Assembly (NCBI GenBank): GCA_020634395.1
Contig: JACKBU010000020.1
Location: 1-64,000, forward strand
Source of the DNA: Ardenticatenaceae bacterium
GTDB lineage: Bacteria; Chloroflexota; Anaerolineae; Promineifilales; Promineifilaceae
DNA length: 64,000 bases
Reading direction: 5' to 3'
In this document: piece by piece, positions 45,276-54,893 of the stretch
Layout: each line of letters opens with the position of its first letter
Position numbering within the stretch: position 1 is the stretch's first letter
Made by a program: the position numbers and the translations under genes
The notes under the pieces: generated by a model
The model's input: the letters and a program-made list of their open reading frames with translations, nothing else
What the model was told of the DNA's origin: nothing
Database searches by the model: none

Positions 45276-45406
45276 GAACCTGATAAAAGGCCCGACATCT
45301 TAACCTGGCCATTCCATTTGCCAGACAGTAAAGAAGTCCCAAAAAGACGTTTCTTTTTACAATCTCTGCCTTAGCGGATGTTTACGGCCGTTTATGACAG
45401 ACACTC

Positions 45407-48400
45407 TTAACGGGCGATAAGCGGCAGGTAGATAAAACGGCTGATAACGGTCTGCCCCTCAGCATAGTTGTTCAAAGTTTCCAGCTCCACGCCGGTGTAC
45501 GCTGGCTGGATATAGGCTGTGCTGTGCAACGTGCTGTACGGAACGGCCGTAGGCGATATCTGCAACAAAACAGACAAGGTGACCGGATCACTCTTAGCCG
45601 GCACATCTTCTAACGTCCACACCAACGGGGACGTGGAAACAGGCGGCGGACTGGCGCTGATAAACGAGAGTTCGGCAGGCAGCGTATAGGTCAACACTGC
45701 TCCACTGGCTACGGCCCCTCCCCGGTTTCCATAGACCAGAGTATGCTCAATGATCTCACCTGGCAGGCCGCTGGTGCTGCTGCCGCTCACCCACAGGTCA
45801 GGATGTGTGGTGCCAAGGGATACATCATCAACGAAGGCCCAGGTATTAGGGGTCTGTTGTTTCTGCTGCAGGCGAAATATGAGGGTGACCACTCGCCCTT
45901 TCCAGGGAGACAGGTCGAACCATTGGTGCTGCCACCCTGTCACCACCTGCGATTGTTTCAGTAATCTGGAAACCTGGCCGTCATCAAGCAAGATGTCAAA
46001 GGAGTTTTGTTCATCAACAAACAGACTATTGTATGAATAGAAAAATGAGAGGAGTGGCGTTTCCATATCTGCAGGAATTGAAATAACCTGCGACATCGCC
46101 CACACGCTGTCCTGCAGAACCCGCGCGGGTCCTATACACAGTAGTTGGTTATGCTGCGTCCAATCCAGAGCAAATAAATAAGGATCACCCTTTTGTCCTA
46201 CGGCAAACCCTAAGTAGTTTAGATTAGGCAGGCTCTTCTGAAGAATCTTATTGCCTTCTGCATCTACCAGAACATATAGGCTTTCTTCCCATCCTTGTTC
46301 AAAAAAGTGGAGTTTCCCGGTCCCATCAACAAGAAGTTTAATCTGATAGACTGGGAATTCCGTCAATCTGAACTCCGTAAAGTTCAGAGAACGCCGATTA
46401 GTCCGAGCATAGCGTACCTGTTGGTCTTCCACCCAGGTGACGTGCAGGTTCCCCTGTGCGTCCAGCTGCGTTTCCACTTCGTTGGCGATGCCGAGGGCGC
46501 CCAGTCCGACACTTGTGGACCACTGACCGGCCGTGCGGCGCATGTAGTAAAAGGGTTTCTTATTGGACGAAACCTCTAGTTCGTATATAAGGTGGAGAGT
46601 GCCATATGCATCGACATCTAACGATATGTCAAAGCCGGGTGGGTTGTACTGGTCGGCGTAAAACGTAACCTGTCCCGTGGGCGACCACTGTCCATCGGAC
46701 GCCCGGGAACGATAGAACAGGTTTGCACTGGGAACGACCGTTTCGCGCGCCATCCAAACAAAATGTACGGTGCCGTTTGGTTCAATTGCCAGGTCTGGCA
46801 TATACAACCAGGTCTTGAACCAATCAGCTCCAAACGATTCAGCGATGGTTTCGATATTAGACCATGTACCGTTGGTGTTGCGCCGGGCATAAAGTAGGCG
46901 CCACTGATAATCTGCTGTTCTGTGCATCCAGGTAGCATGGAGCACGCCATCCGGAGCAAATTTAAAGTTTACCTGGCGAGAGTCAGTGCCCTCTCCGGGA
47001 AACTCGTTAAAGTGATACTTTCTTAACGGCTGCCAGACGCCGGCCGGCGACCGTTCATAGTAGCACAGCCACTCATCATAAGGCGTGGATAGGCTGTTTT
47101 CCGCAACCCAGGTAAGCTGTACTGTTCCGTTGGCTTGCACCTGCATCCTGGAGAGCGCTGCGAATTGGATCTGACAGTCTGTATCCAGTGGCAGGTGCTT
47201 AGGGGCACTCCATCCACCATTGGGCTGTTGCTGGGAGTAGGTCCATTGCCCTGCTTCTTGCCAAAGAGCGTGAATAGTGTTGTCGCCGCCAATAGCCGTT
47301 AGGAGGCCATAACCTGATGCCTGATCCGATAAAGTTTGAGGGTCGCCGAACAGGCGAACCGTTCCGAACTGAACAGACTGCTTCCCGGTATGCAGCATGG
47401 TGTCGGTAACCACGGGCGTCGCGCTGCCATAGAGGGTCCAATCCTCTGCCAGCGACTCGGCCTCAAAACTTCCATTGTGAATGATGTCGTTGGCCGGAGG
47501 CAGGGCGACGTGAACGTTGACGTCTGGCCCTGACGGATAGCTGGTGAACGGGAGAAGACCATAACCTGGTTTACTCAGCGTGGCGCTGTAAACGGCACTG
47601 GCATCGGCGATATAGCCACCGAATACGCCTTCACTGTTGCTGAACGCACTGTTTATGGACTGTGGTGAGGTCTGGAGGGACGCCGCACCGACAGGTGTCC
47701 CGGCATTATCATGCACCTGCCCGATGATACCCCACTGATACAAAGTCGTCGTAGTGTCATCATCTAGCGGCCAGGATTCAAGATTTTGGGCCTGGTCACG
47801 GCCGCGACTGCGCAGGCCAATAACATCGCCGGACTGCCCGGTAATTTCCAGAAGCGACGTTGACAGATCTGTGGCCTGGAGCCAGTCTATCCAGGGTCCA
47901 CTGTTGAAGCGATACTGCAAATCGTAGGAGCTGATGCCTGAACCACCCAGATCGGCACCGCTCCAGGAAACGGTCAGATTGCCTACGTCAGCACGGGTGA
48001 AGGGCGGGACTGGCAACACGGCCGTTTGTGGTGGCAGCGCTTCAACTGTGGTTGTCGGGATGGTCGGTGACCAGGCTGACACGTTATAGGCATTATCGCG
48101 CGCCCGAATCCGAAATGCGTACTGTTGGCCGCCTACAGCTGGATAAGTCGACATGACTTGTGACGTGTTATCAAGCCACCTGACCCAATCGCCGCCGATG
48201 CCGACTTTTACCTGGACATCATACCCCATCATACCCGCGCCGCCTGCATCACTGCCTGCCCAGTGAACAGCGACTGGCGCCGGCGAAGTGTCGGGCAGTG
48301 GGTATAAGGCTGACACAGGAGCGACACCATCTTTTGTTTGCCAATCCGGATTCCAATCCACACCGCTGCTGCTTAGCCGCACCGTGCTGTTCTGCTGCAA

Positions 48401-49348
48401 ATAAATGGCATCGAGATAAGCATCTATCCAGTACCAGGCACCCTGGTAGTAAGTGAAGCTGATGAGAGTATAGGCAATATAACGGCCGTCAGGAGACCAG
48501 CTGTGAGCCCAGGCATCAACCTGACCGTAAGGGTTATACGCTATTTGCTGGTTGGTGCCGTCGGCATCCATTGTCCACAGCTCTTGCCAACCATCATTGT
48601 CTGCGTCAGCGTCGTAGGCAATTTTACGGCCGTCCGGAGACCACACAGGATTGTAACTATAGCTCTGGCTGGATAACTGGGTGATGGCAGATCCATTGGC
48701 GTTCATCACGTAAATGAAAAGCTGGCCCGAGCGGCTAGAGTTAAAAGCGATTTTTGTGCCGTCCGGCGACCAGGACGGGTAGCCGTCATAGCCTGCGTGT
48801 GTTGTCAGGCGTGTTTGGCCAGACCCATCGGCATTCATGACATAAACTTCAGCCTGTCCATCACGGTAAGATTGAAAGGCAATTTTACTACCATCTGGCG
48901 ACCAGGCCGGATATGTATTGTCGCTGCCAGTGAACGTCAGGCGCCTCACTCCTGAGCCATCGACGTTCATGCTGTATATTTCGTATACGCCATCTCTCTT
49001 GGAGGCAAAAGTAATTTGTGTCGCTCCTCGGTTGAGACGAGGTGACATGTCAACGGCGCCATGAGTGGTCAGGCGTACTTCACCAGAACCGTTGTCGCTG
49101 CTTGTGTAAATTTCCCAGTTGCCATCTCGATAGGACTGAAAGACGCGTTTGCTCCAGGGAAGGATAACGCCAGTCTCTGTGCTATTGGTTGTATCTTGCT
49201 CCTCGCGGATGGGCGATAGGCGTTCCAGTTCTTCGATGTTGCGAGGGGGTCGAGGTGATGGTTGCTGAGTGGATACAACCTGCGTGGTGACCGCAAAAAC
49301 AGCTATTAACAAAGTCAAGAATATTCCCAACTGAAATCTGTGAAACAT
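45407..49348 (-). CDS. Large secreted TolB-like beta-propeller protein ending in IYLPLIAR
   Basis: 1313 residues behind CAGGAGGGGAGCCA. A signal peptide (FQLGIFLTLLIAVFAVTTQV) is followed by six or more PD40/TolB-type blades between about residues 65 and 330, seen as WSPDGSKIAFQSYRDGQAEV and repeats. Two fibronectin-like segments follow (APVAVHWAGSDAGGAGMMGY), then a carboxypeptidase-regulatory-like domain (GIIGQVHDNAGTPVGAA), a second propeller-like region, a jelly-roll segment and a DUF11-like domain. The protein ends in the short tail IYLPLIAR with no membrane helix. Similar YLPL tails recur on secreted Chloroflexota proteins and may be a sorting signal. Function is probably binding or processing of extracellular polymer. 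Confidence 0.85.
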   Translation of the reverse strand: MFHRFQLGIFLTLLIAVFAVTTQVVSTQQPSPRPPRNIEELERLSPIREEQDTTNSTETGVILPWSKRVFQSYRDGNWEIYTSSDNGSGEVRLTTHGAVDMSPRLNRGATQITFASKRDGVYEIYSMNVDGSGVRRLTFTGSDNTYPAWSPDGSKIAFQSYRDGQAEVYVMNADGSGQTRLTTHAGYDGYPSWSPDGTKIAFNSSRSGQLFIYVMNANGSAITQLSSQSYSYNPVWSPDGRKIAYDADADNDGWQELWTMDADGTNQQIAYNPYGQVDAWAHSWSPDGRYIAYTLISFTYYQGAWYWIDAYLDAIYLQQNSTVRLSSSGVDWNPDWQTKDGVAPVSALYPLPDTSPAPVAVHWAGSDAGGAGMMGYDVQVKVGIGGDWVRWLDNTSQVMSTYPAVGGQQYAFRIRARDNAYNVSAWSPTIPTTTVEALPPQTAVLPVPPFTRADVGNLTVSWSGADLGGSGISSYDLQYRFNSGPWIDWLQATDLSTSLLEITGQSGDVIGLRSRGRDQAQNLESWPLDDDTTTTLYQWGIIGQVHDNAGTPVGAASLQTSPQSINSAFSNSEGVFGGYIADASAVYSATLSKPGYGLLPFTSYPSGPDVNVHVALPPANDIIHNGSFEAESLAEDWTLYGSATPVVTDTMLHTGKQSVQFGTVRLFGDPQTLSDQASGYGLLTAIGGDNTIHALWQEAGQWTYSQQQPNGGWSAPKHLPLDTDCQIQFAALSRMQVQANGTVQLTWVAENSLSTPYDEWLCYYERSPAGVWQPLRKYHFNEFPGEGTDSRQVNFKFAPDGVLHATWMHRTADYQWRLLYARRNTNGTWSNIETIAESFGADWFKTWLYMPDLAIEPNGTVHFVWMARETVVPSANLFYRSRASDGQWSPTGQVTFYADQYNPPGFDISLDVDAYGTLHLIYELEVSSNKKPFYYMRRTAGQWSTSVGLGALGIANEVETQLDAQGNLHVTWVEDQQVRYARTNRRSLNFTEFRLTEFPVYQIKLLVDGTGKLHFFEQGWEESLYVLVDAEGNKILQKSLPNLNYLGFAVGQKGDPYLFALDWTQHNQLLCIGPARVLQDSVWAMSQVISIPADMETPLLSFFYSYNSLFVDEQNSFDILLDDGQVSRLLKQSQVVTGWQHQWFDLSPWKGRVVTLIFRLQQKQQTPNTWAFVDDVSLGTTHPDLWVSGSSTSGLPGEIIEHTLVYGNRGGAVASGAVLTYTLPAELSFISASPPPVSTSPLVWTLEDVPAKSDPVTLSVLLQISPTAVPYSTLHSTAYIQPAYTGVELETLNNYAEGQTVISRFIYLPLIAR

Positions 49349-49526
49349 TGGCTCCCCTCCTGGCGAGTTCCTTTATGGTGAGATCAGATTGATAAGGAAA
49401 ATACGCTGTGAGTATAGCGAAATCACCCCATGATACGAAGTTACCTACCTCATGGATTTCTTGTGATTTTCGTAATAGGATGTCCGGACAATGATTGAAC
49501 AGGTCTATGCTCAATTCAGGAGAAAG

Positions 49527-49637
49527 ATGAGGACAAACAACGGTTATAACAACGGCCGTGCGGCCAACGACGATTACACTGGCTTCACCTATGAGCTGGA
49601 AGAGCCTATCGCTGTCAAGGGATCTTCTGTCACCTAA
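49527..49637 (+). CDS. Small ORF (36 residues), unknown
   Basis: An ATG behind TTCAGGAGAAAG opens a 36-codon frame ending at the TAA 49635-49637. The peptide is polar and Asn/Gly-rich at the start (MRTNNGYNNGRAANDDYTGF) and acidic after that. It could be a genuine short gene or the stub of a larger deleted one. It ends 14 bases before the arsR promoter. Confidence 0.3.
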   Translation: MRTNNGYNNGRAANDDYTGFTYELEEPIAVKGSSVT

Positions 49638-49651
49638 TTACCCGATCGGCC

Positions 49652-49680
49652 TTGACATTTTGCCCAAAGTCATTTACTAT
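49652..49680 (+). promoter_or_regulatory. Sigma70-type promoter of the arsR operon
   Basis: TTGACA (49652-49657) and TACTAT (49675-49680) are separated by 17 bases. The -10 box abuts the palindrome at 49681, so a bound repressor would block transcription. The start codon is 34 bases after the -10 box. Confidence 0.8.
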
Positions 49681-49696
49681 TTAACTAATTAGTTAA
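49681..49696. promoter_or_regulatory. Perfect 16-bp palindrome, likely ArsR operator
   Basis: TTAACTAATTAGTTAA is fully self-complementary and lies between the -10 box and the ribosome site of the arsR gene. Dyads of this size in this position are typical autoregulatory sites of ArsR/SmtB-family repressors. Confidence 0.7.
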
Positions 49697-49714
49697 TTAA
49701 GAGGTTTTCTGACT

Positions 49715-50047
49715 GTGAATGATCCACTTAGCCTGATCTTTGCCGCTCTGGCCGACCCCACCCGCCGGGCCATGCTGGAGCGGCTTTCGCAAGGCCCAGC
49801 AACTGTCAAGGAGCTGGCCGAGCCGTTCGAGATTAGTCTGCCAGCCATTTCCAAACATCTGAAGGTGTTGGAGTATGCCGGACTGATCGAGCGCGGGCGC
49901 GAAGCGCAGTGGCGCCCCGCACAGCTGCATGCCGCGCCGCTAAAGGATGCTGCGGAATGGCTGGAGATCTACCGTCAGCACTGGGAAGAAAATCTCGATC
50001 GGCTTGATGATTATTTACGCAAACTCCAGGAAGAACATAAAAGTTAG
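49715..50047 (+). CDS. ArsR-family winged-helix repressor
   Basis: 110 residues starting at GTG behind AAGAGG. LIFAALADPTRRAMLERLSQ is followed by the recognition region ELAEPFEISLPAISKHLKVL and the wing LIERGREAQWRP. There are no metal-binding cysteines (no CxC in the recognition helix), so this is the metal-independent branch that usually sits next to an AHSA1/SRPBCC gene, as here. It probably represses its own operon through the palindrome at 49681. Confidence 0.92.
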   Translation: MNDPLSLIFAALADPTRRAMLERLSQGPATVKELAEPFEISLPAISKHLKVLEYAGLIERGREAQWRPAQLHAAPLKDAAEWLEIYRQHWEENLDRLDDYLRKLQEEHKS

Positions 50048-50097
50048 TTCCTTGCCTGGATGCCTAAAATTACGATTCAATAAAAGGAAAACACAGG

Positions 50098-50550
50098 ATG
50101 ACAGATACAACAAAAGAAAGGGAAATCGTCGTTACACGCCTGCTCGACGCACCGCGCGAACTCGTTTTTGCAGCATTTACCGAACCAGAACACATCGAAC
50201 AATGGTGGGCGCCGAAAGGAGCAACCACACACGAGATCAATGTAGAACCTGGTGGTCTCTGGCGCTACAGCCAACCGACCCGCAGTGGCTCCCTCAGTCC
50301 GTTCAAAGTCCAGTTCATCGAACTCGAAAAGCCAACACGGCTAGTTTACGACTATGGCACTGACGCGGCGAACGCCCCCGATCCCGTGCGCACCACCGTC
50401 ACCTTTGAGGAAGAGGATGGGAAAACCAAAGTCACCCTGCAGCTGATGTTCGCTACAGCAGCCGAGCGCAAACAAGCTGTGAAGTACGGCGCGATCGTCG
50501 GCGCCATGCAGGCCCTGGAAGAACTGGCCGATTATCTGGCCACGATTTGA
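50098..50550 (+). CDS. AHSA1-type SRPBCC domain protein
   Basis: 150 residues. The Aha1 C-terminal/START-like opening EIVVTRLLDAPRELVFAAFT then HIEQWWAPKGATTHEIN, and the end VKYGAIVGAMQALEELADYL are typical. The fold has a deep hydrophobic pocket for a small ligand. It lies 50 bases after arsR and 11 bases before a UvrA-like gene, so the three form one operon. A probable job is sensing or sequestering the compound that induces the operon; this is inference. Confidence 0.9.
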   Translation: MTDTTKEREIVVTRLLDAPRELVFAAFTEPEHIEQWWAPKGATTHEINVEPGGLWRYSQPTRSGSLSPFKVQFIELEKPTRLVYDYGTDAANAPDPVRTTVTFEEEDGKTKVTLQLMFATAAERKQAVKYGAIVGAMQALEELADYLATI

Positions 50551-50561
50551 GTGAGGCAAGA

Positions 50562-52790
50562 ATGGTAGAAGGCAAAAAGCAAGAATTTATCGAGATCCGC
50601 GGCGCGCGCGAAAATAATCTGAAAAACGTCACGCTGCGGATTCCCAAACGCCAGATCACCGTGTTCACCGGCGTGTCCGGCTCTGGCAAGTCGTCCCTCG
50701 TCTTCGACACCATCGCCACTGAAGCGCAGCGCCAGCTGTACGAGAACTTTAGCATGATGGTGCGTACCTTCCTGCCCCGCTACTCCCAGCCGGACGCCGA
50801 TGCGATTCGCAACCTGGGCATGGCCATTGTCGTCGACCAAAAGCGGTTGGGCGGCGGTTCACATTCAACGCTGGGCACGATTACGGATACCTATACCTTG
50901 CTGCGCCAGTTGTTCGCGCTGGTTGGAGAACCGTTAATCGGCTACGCCAACGTCTTTTCGTTCAACGAACCCTTCGGCATGTGCCCGGAATGCAACGGGA
51001 TAGGGCGCAAGCTGCAGCCCATCGTGGAAAAATTCTACGATCCGGATAAATCACTGAACGAAGGAGCGCTGCAGGGGCCAATCTTCGACGAGAGCATCTA
51101 CCCGACCAGCGGCTACTTCGACAACGATAAGAAGCTGGCCGACTTCACCGAGGCGGAGATGGATTTGCTGCTCTACGGCGAGGAACAAAAGTTTGAGTAT
51201 GACGGCATGAACCGCACCTACCGCGGCGTGATCACCAATTTCGTGCGCGCCTACATCGAGCGCGACCTGAAGACGCGCTCCGAGAAAACGCAGGAGAAGA
51301 TCAGGCAGTATCTCATCGAAGGACCCTGCCCAGCCTGCAAAGGGGCACGCCTGAATAAGTCTGTGTTGAGCTGCAAGATTAACGGCCGTAACATCGCCGA
51401 ACTTTCCACAATGGAAGTAGGGGAATTGATCAATGTCATCAAAGCGATTAAAGAGCCGGAGGCCAAAGAAGTTGTGGCCGACCTGGTACGCCGTCTGCAA
51501 AACCTGATTGACATCGGTCTGGAGTATCTGACGCTTAACCGTGAGACGGACACACTTTCCGGCGGTGAAGGGCAGCGCGTCAAGCTGGTGAAACATCTGG
51601 GCAGCAGCCTGATCGACGTCATGTACATCTTCGACGAGCCAAGCGTGGGGCTGCATCCGCGCGATATCCACCGGCTCAATGAACTGCTGCAAAGACTGCG
51701 CGACATGGGCAACACGGTGCTCGTCGTTGAGCACGACCCGGACGTGATCAAGGTGGCCGACCACATCGTGGACCTCGGCCCGCACGCGGGAACGCAAGGC
51801 GGCGAGATTGTCTATGAAGGCAGTTATGACGGTCTGCTGGAGGCGGACACATTGACGGGCACCTTCATGAAAGAGGAAATGCCCATCAAGCAGGAATTCC
51901 GCGAGGGCAAAGCGCAGTTGCAGTTAAAGAAGGTGAGCCTCCATAACCTGAAGAATGTCAGCGTGGACATCCCGGTGGGCGTGCTGACGCTGGTGACCGG
52001 CGTGGCTGGCTCGGGCAAGAGTTCGCTGATCAGTGAGGCCTTCGTGGCACAGTTCCCGGAGGCGATTGTGGTGGACCAAACGGCCGTGGGCACCAATCCC
52101 CGTTCCAACCCGGCCACCTACACCGGCATTATGGATGATATACGCAAGGCCTTTGCCAAGGCCAACAAGGTGGATGCCGGCTTATTCAGTTTCAATTCCA
52201 AGGGCGCCTGTGACAACTGCAATGGCCTGGGCGTGGTCTACACCGATCTCTCCTTTTTTGAACGGGTGAAATCACCCTGCGAAGTGTGCGGCGGCAAGCG
52301 CTTTAAGGATGAGGTGCTGGATTACAAGCTGGACGGCAAAACAATTGTGGATGTGCTCGATATGACCGTCAGGCAGGCGCTGGACTTCTTCACCATCCCG
52401 GAAGTGACGCGCACACTACAAACGATGAGTGACGTCGGCCTGGACTACCTGACGCTCGGCCAGCCGCTGGACACACTCTCCGGCGGGGAGTGCCAGCGCA
52501 TCAAGCTGTCCAGTGAGCTGCGCAAGGAAGGCAGCATCTACGTGATGGACGAGCCGACGACGGGCCTGCACAAGGCGGATACGGCTCACCTGCTGGAAAT
52601 CCTGAACAAGCTGGTGGACGGCGGCAACACGGTAATCGTGATTGAGCACAACATGGATGTGGTGCGCAACGCCGATTGGGTGATTGACCTGGGGCCGGAA
52701 GGCGGCAGTAAGGGCGGGCAGGTGATGTTTGCCGGCACGCCGGCTGACCTGAAGCAGGCCAAGCAGTCGCTCACGAGTCAATATATATAA
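50562..52790 (+). CDS. Short UvrA-like ABC ATPase (UvrA paralog)
   Basis: 742 residues from the ATG at 50562; a TTG at 50547 overlapping the previous gene is possible. Two ABC modules are present. The first has Walker A GVSGSGKS (37-44) and signature LSGGEGQRVKL. The second has Walker A GVAGSGKS (near 485) and signature LSGGECQRIKL. Zinc-finger type CPECNGIG and CPACKGAR occur in the first half and CDNCNGLG and CEVCGGKR in the second. True UvrA has about 940 residues; the UvrB-interacting insertion is reduced here. Such paralogs (UvrA2/DrrC-like) are linked to tolerance of DNA-binding drugs. It is the last gene of the arsR operon. Confidence 0.9.
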   Translation: MVEGKKQEFIEIRGARENNLKNVTLRIPKRQITVFTGVSGSGKSSLVFDTIATEAQRQLYENFSMMVRTFLPRYSQPDADAIRNLGMAIVVDQKRLGGGSHSTLGTITDTYTLLRQLFALVGEPLIGYANVFSFNEPFGMCPECNGIGRKLQPIVEKFYDPDKSLNEGALQGPIFDESIYPTSGYFDNDKKLADFTEAEMDLLLYGEEQKFEYDGMNRTYRGVITNFVRAYIERDLKTRSEKTQEKIRQYLIEGPCPACKGARLNKSVLSCKINGRNIAELSTMEVGELINVIKAIKEPEAKEVVADLVRRLQNLIDIGLEYLTLNRETDTLSGGEGQRVKLVKHLGSSLIDVMYIFDEPSVGLHPRDIHRLNELLQRLRDMGNTVLVVEHDPDVIKVADHIVDLGPHAGTQGGEIVYEGSYDGLLEADTLTGTFMKEEMPIKQEFREGKAQLQLKKVSLHNLKNVSVDIPVGVLTLVTGVAGSGKSSLISEAFVAQFPEAIVVDQTAVGTNPRSNPATYTGIMDDIRKAFAKANKVDAGLFSFNSKGACDNCNGLGVVYTDLSFFERVKSPCEVCGGKRFKDEVLDYKLDGKTIVDVLDMTVRQALDFFTIPEVTRTLQTMSDVGLDYLTLGQPLDTLSGGECQRIKLSSELRKEGSIYVMDEPTTGLHKADTAHLLEILNKLVDGGNTVIVIEHNMDVVRNADWVIDLGPEGGSKGGQVMFAGTPADLKQAKQSLTSQYI

Positions 52791-52817
52791 AAAAAGGAGT
52801 TGTAAGCGACCGGCACA

Positions 52818-54893
52818 TCAGTCGATGATTCTTTTGTTATTGGCAAAGTCTAGATACAAACGGCCGTTCGCATCCGCAAATTCATAGACCCCTGTGCCAT
52901 ATTCGGCCGACCGGGTGTAGGGATTATCGAAGCGGGGATAATCGCGCAGGGAAATTTCTGCTCCATTGCGGGTGAACGGGGCATCCCAACCATAGGTGAA
53001 CTGCCCGGAAGAAGGGGATTCATAGGCCACATGCAAGCCCTCAATTGTAAGAGGTGCACTGGTGACCGCTTCGATAAAATCAGCAAACGGGCCATCGACT
53101 GCAGCACGCCCCATCTGTACCACCCACACGTTTTGCCGTCCCAAAGCAATCACTTCTTGATCGGCATCTGGCCCTTCCGTTTGCCATTCATACGGCTGAT
53201 CAGAGTACAGGCCAATGTAACCATCGCCCACACGGCCAAAAATCCAGCCATCCTGCTCCACCACTTCATCAAACGCCCATTTGGGGAAATAAGCGTGGGT
53301 AAAGGCATAATGCCGCGCCTCGAAAATACTGGGGCTGGGATGGCGAGGGATATCATGAAGGGCGATTAACACGTTGTCAAATTGAGCAGTGCGGGGGAAA
53401 CGGCCGTTACTGGCCCAATAGCTCGGTCGGCGGTTGTCATCTTCACTCATGGCATCCGGATTGGTGGCAAACACGACCGCATAAGGACTGAGCGTGGCCT
53501 GCCAGATGTGCTGCTGGTATCCCTTTTCGCCAGCGCGGTAGTCCTGGGCGTTGGCCAGCATGTAATCGGGGGTGCGATAGGTGATCTTGTTGACCTCGGA
53601 CATAATCGCGCCGTTGGCATCGGGATTCAGCCAGCCGACGGCGTTGCTGAGAATGCCTAAGTTCTGCAAAATACGCCCTACGTCTTTCATGTCGCGGAAG
53701 TCGGGGTAATGCCATAAATCCCACTCGGTTGCCGTAGTAACGGTCAGATCGACCACATTGGGATGGGAAAACGCGCCAATCCCCCACCAGATTGGGGCAT
53801 CGTTGACGTCGGTCAGGCTGAGACCAAATTCGTCGGCCGCCTCTGGGGTGATGGGAATGGAATGGCGTTCGTAGTTGGCAAAACTGTCCGCCTGGTCCTG
53901 GCCGATGGTTTCGATGATCGGCGGCAACTCATATTTGTTGCTGGTTGCCAGGGCAATGCTGCCGCGGTTCGCGCCATCGAATCTTCCCAACCCCCATACG
54001 AGAGCAGCGATACTGATGGTGCTTTCCTCGGCGGCGCTTTTAATGCTGGTGGCTTTGGAACGGCCGTGCGAGGTGCCATACTGCCCGTAATACATATCCG
54101 CGCCCATGTCGATGAGCAGCATATCGACCATCATGGCGGCTTTGGTGGCCAGTTCTTCATCCTCGGCATAATCAACCAGATTCATAAGGGCGATGATGTC
54201 CATCGGGTAGTAGACGTTGGAATCCCATTCGGCCATGCCCATGCGGGCGTGCAGGTCGATCCAGCGCTCAATTTTTTCCCGCGCTGATTGCCTGTGGGCG
54301 AGACCGGAACGGCCGTCGTTGGTAAAAGTTTCGTCGGGGAAGGCCTGTCCGGCGAGATACTCGGCGGTGTGAATAAGAATCTGGTGATTTTCCGTCCACA
54401 GCTCCATTTCCGAGGGGTTCGGTTCATCAAGCCAGTATTTGAAGTTGATGAAGGTGTCTTTCAGCGCCGCTTCTTGCTCTGGCGTCAAACGGTCGCGGAA
54501 ACCGTAGTAAATACGAAGGAGGCCCGAGGTGGCAAAGTCGGCCGTATCATGGCGCGCGTTCACCATGTCGAGCGCATCTTGCAAAGGTGCATCAGCCACC
54601 ATCACCATCGGGTCGAGGGCCATTTGCGCCATGTTGACGTACATGCCGCCGCGTGTTTCGCCCACTTCCTGCCGGGCGACATATTCAAGATAAGCCTGTT
54701 TGCGGGCTTCGTAGCTGTCGGCCAACGGCTCGGTATGAAATTCGGCATCGTCTGGTTGCGGACGGGACGGGATAGGGTCGCCTTCGCGGGGATCGGGCCA
54801 TTGGGGTTTAACGGCCGTCGCCTGGTCAATAACCACAACCCCCATAACAACGACAGCAAGTATGCCTGATAAAACGATCCACTTTTTGCTCAT
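52818..54893 (-). CDS. Exported orphan protein, lyase-like toroid plus beta-domain (paralog A)
   Basis: 691 residues. The N-terminus is a signal peptide or anchor (KKWIVLSGILAVVVMGVVVI). I do not recognise a named family. It is clearly paralogous to the next gene upstream. Shared blocks are ELWTENHQILIHTAEYLAGQ, SNVYYPMDIIALMNLVDYAE, YGTSHGRSK, ITYRTPDYMLANAQDYRAG, YQQHIWQATLSPYAVVFATN, FTHAYFPKWAFDEVVEQDGW and YDNP-like RFDNPYTRS near the end. The helix-rich first half and strand-rich second half, with conserved Asn-His and Ser-His pairs, recall alpha/alpha-toroid polysaccharide lyases such as PL8; this is inference. It overlaps the upstream paralog by 4 bases and ends the operon. Confidence 0.75.
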   Translation of the reverse strand: MSKKWIVLSGILAVVVMGVVVIDQATAVKPQWPDPREGDPIPSRPQPDDAEFHTEPLADSYEARKQAYLEYVARQEVGETRGGMYVNMAQMALDPMVMVADAPLQDALDMVNARHDTADFATSGLLRIYYGFRDRLTPEQEAALKDTFINFKYWLDEPNPSEMELWTENHQILIHTAEYLAGQAFPDETFTNDGRSGLAHRQSAREKIERWIDLHARMGMAEWDSNVYYPMDIIALMNLVDYAEDEELATKAAMMVDMLLIDMGADMYYGQYGTSHGRSKATSIKSAAEESTISIAALVWGLGRFDGANRGSIALATSNKYELPPIIETIGQDQADSFANYERHSIPITPEAADEFGLSLTDVNDAPIWWGIGAFSHPNVVDLTVTTATEWDLWHYPDFRDMKDVGRILQNLGILSNAVGWLNPDANGAIMSEVNKITYRTPDYMLANAQDYRAGEKGYQQHIWQATLSPYAVVFATNPDAMSEDDNRRPSYWASNGRFPRTAQFDNVLIALHDIPRHPSPSIFEARHYAFTHAYFPKWAFDEVVEQDGWIFGRVGDGYIGLYSDQPYEWQTEGPDADQEVIALGRQNVWVVQMGRAAVDGPFADFIEAVTSAPLTIEGLHVAYESPSSGQFTYGWDAPFTRNGAEISLRDYPRFDNPYTRSAEYGTGVYEFADANGRLYLDFANNKRIID

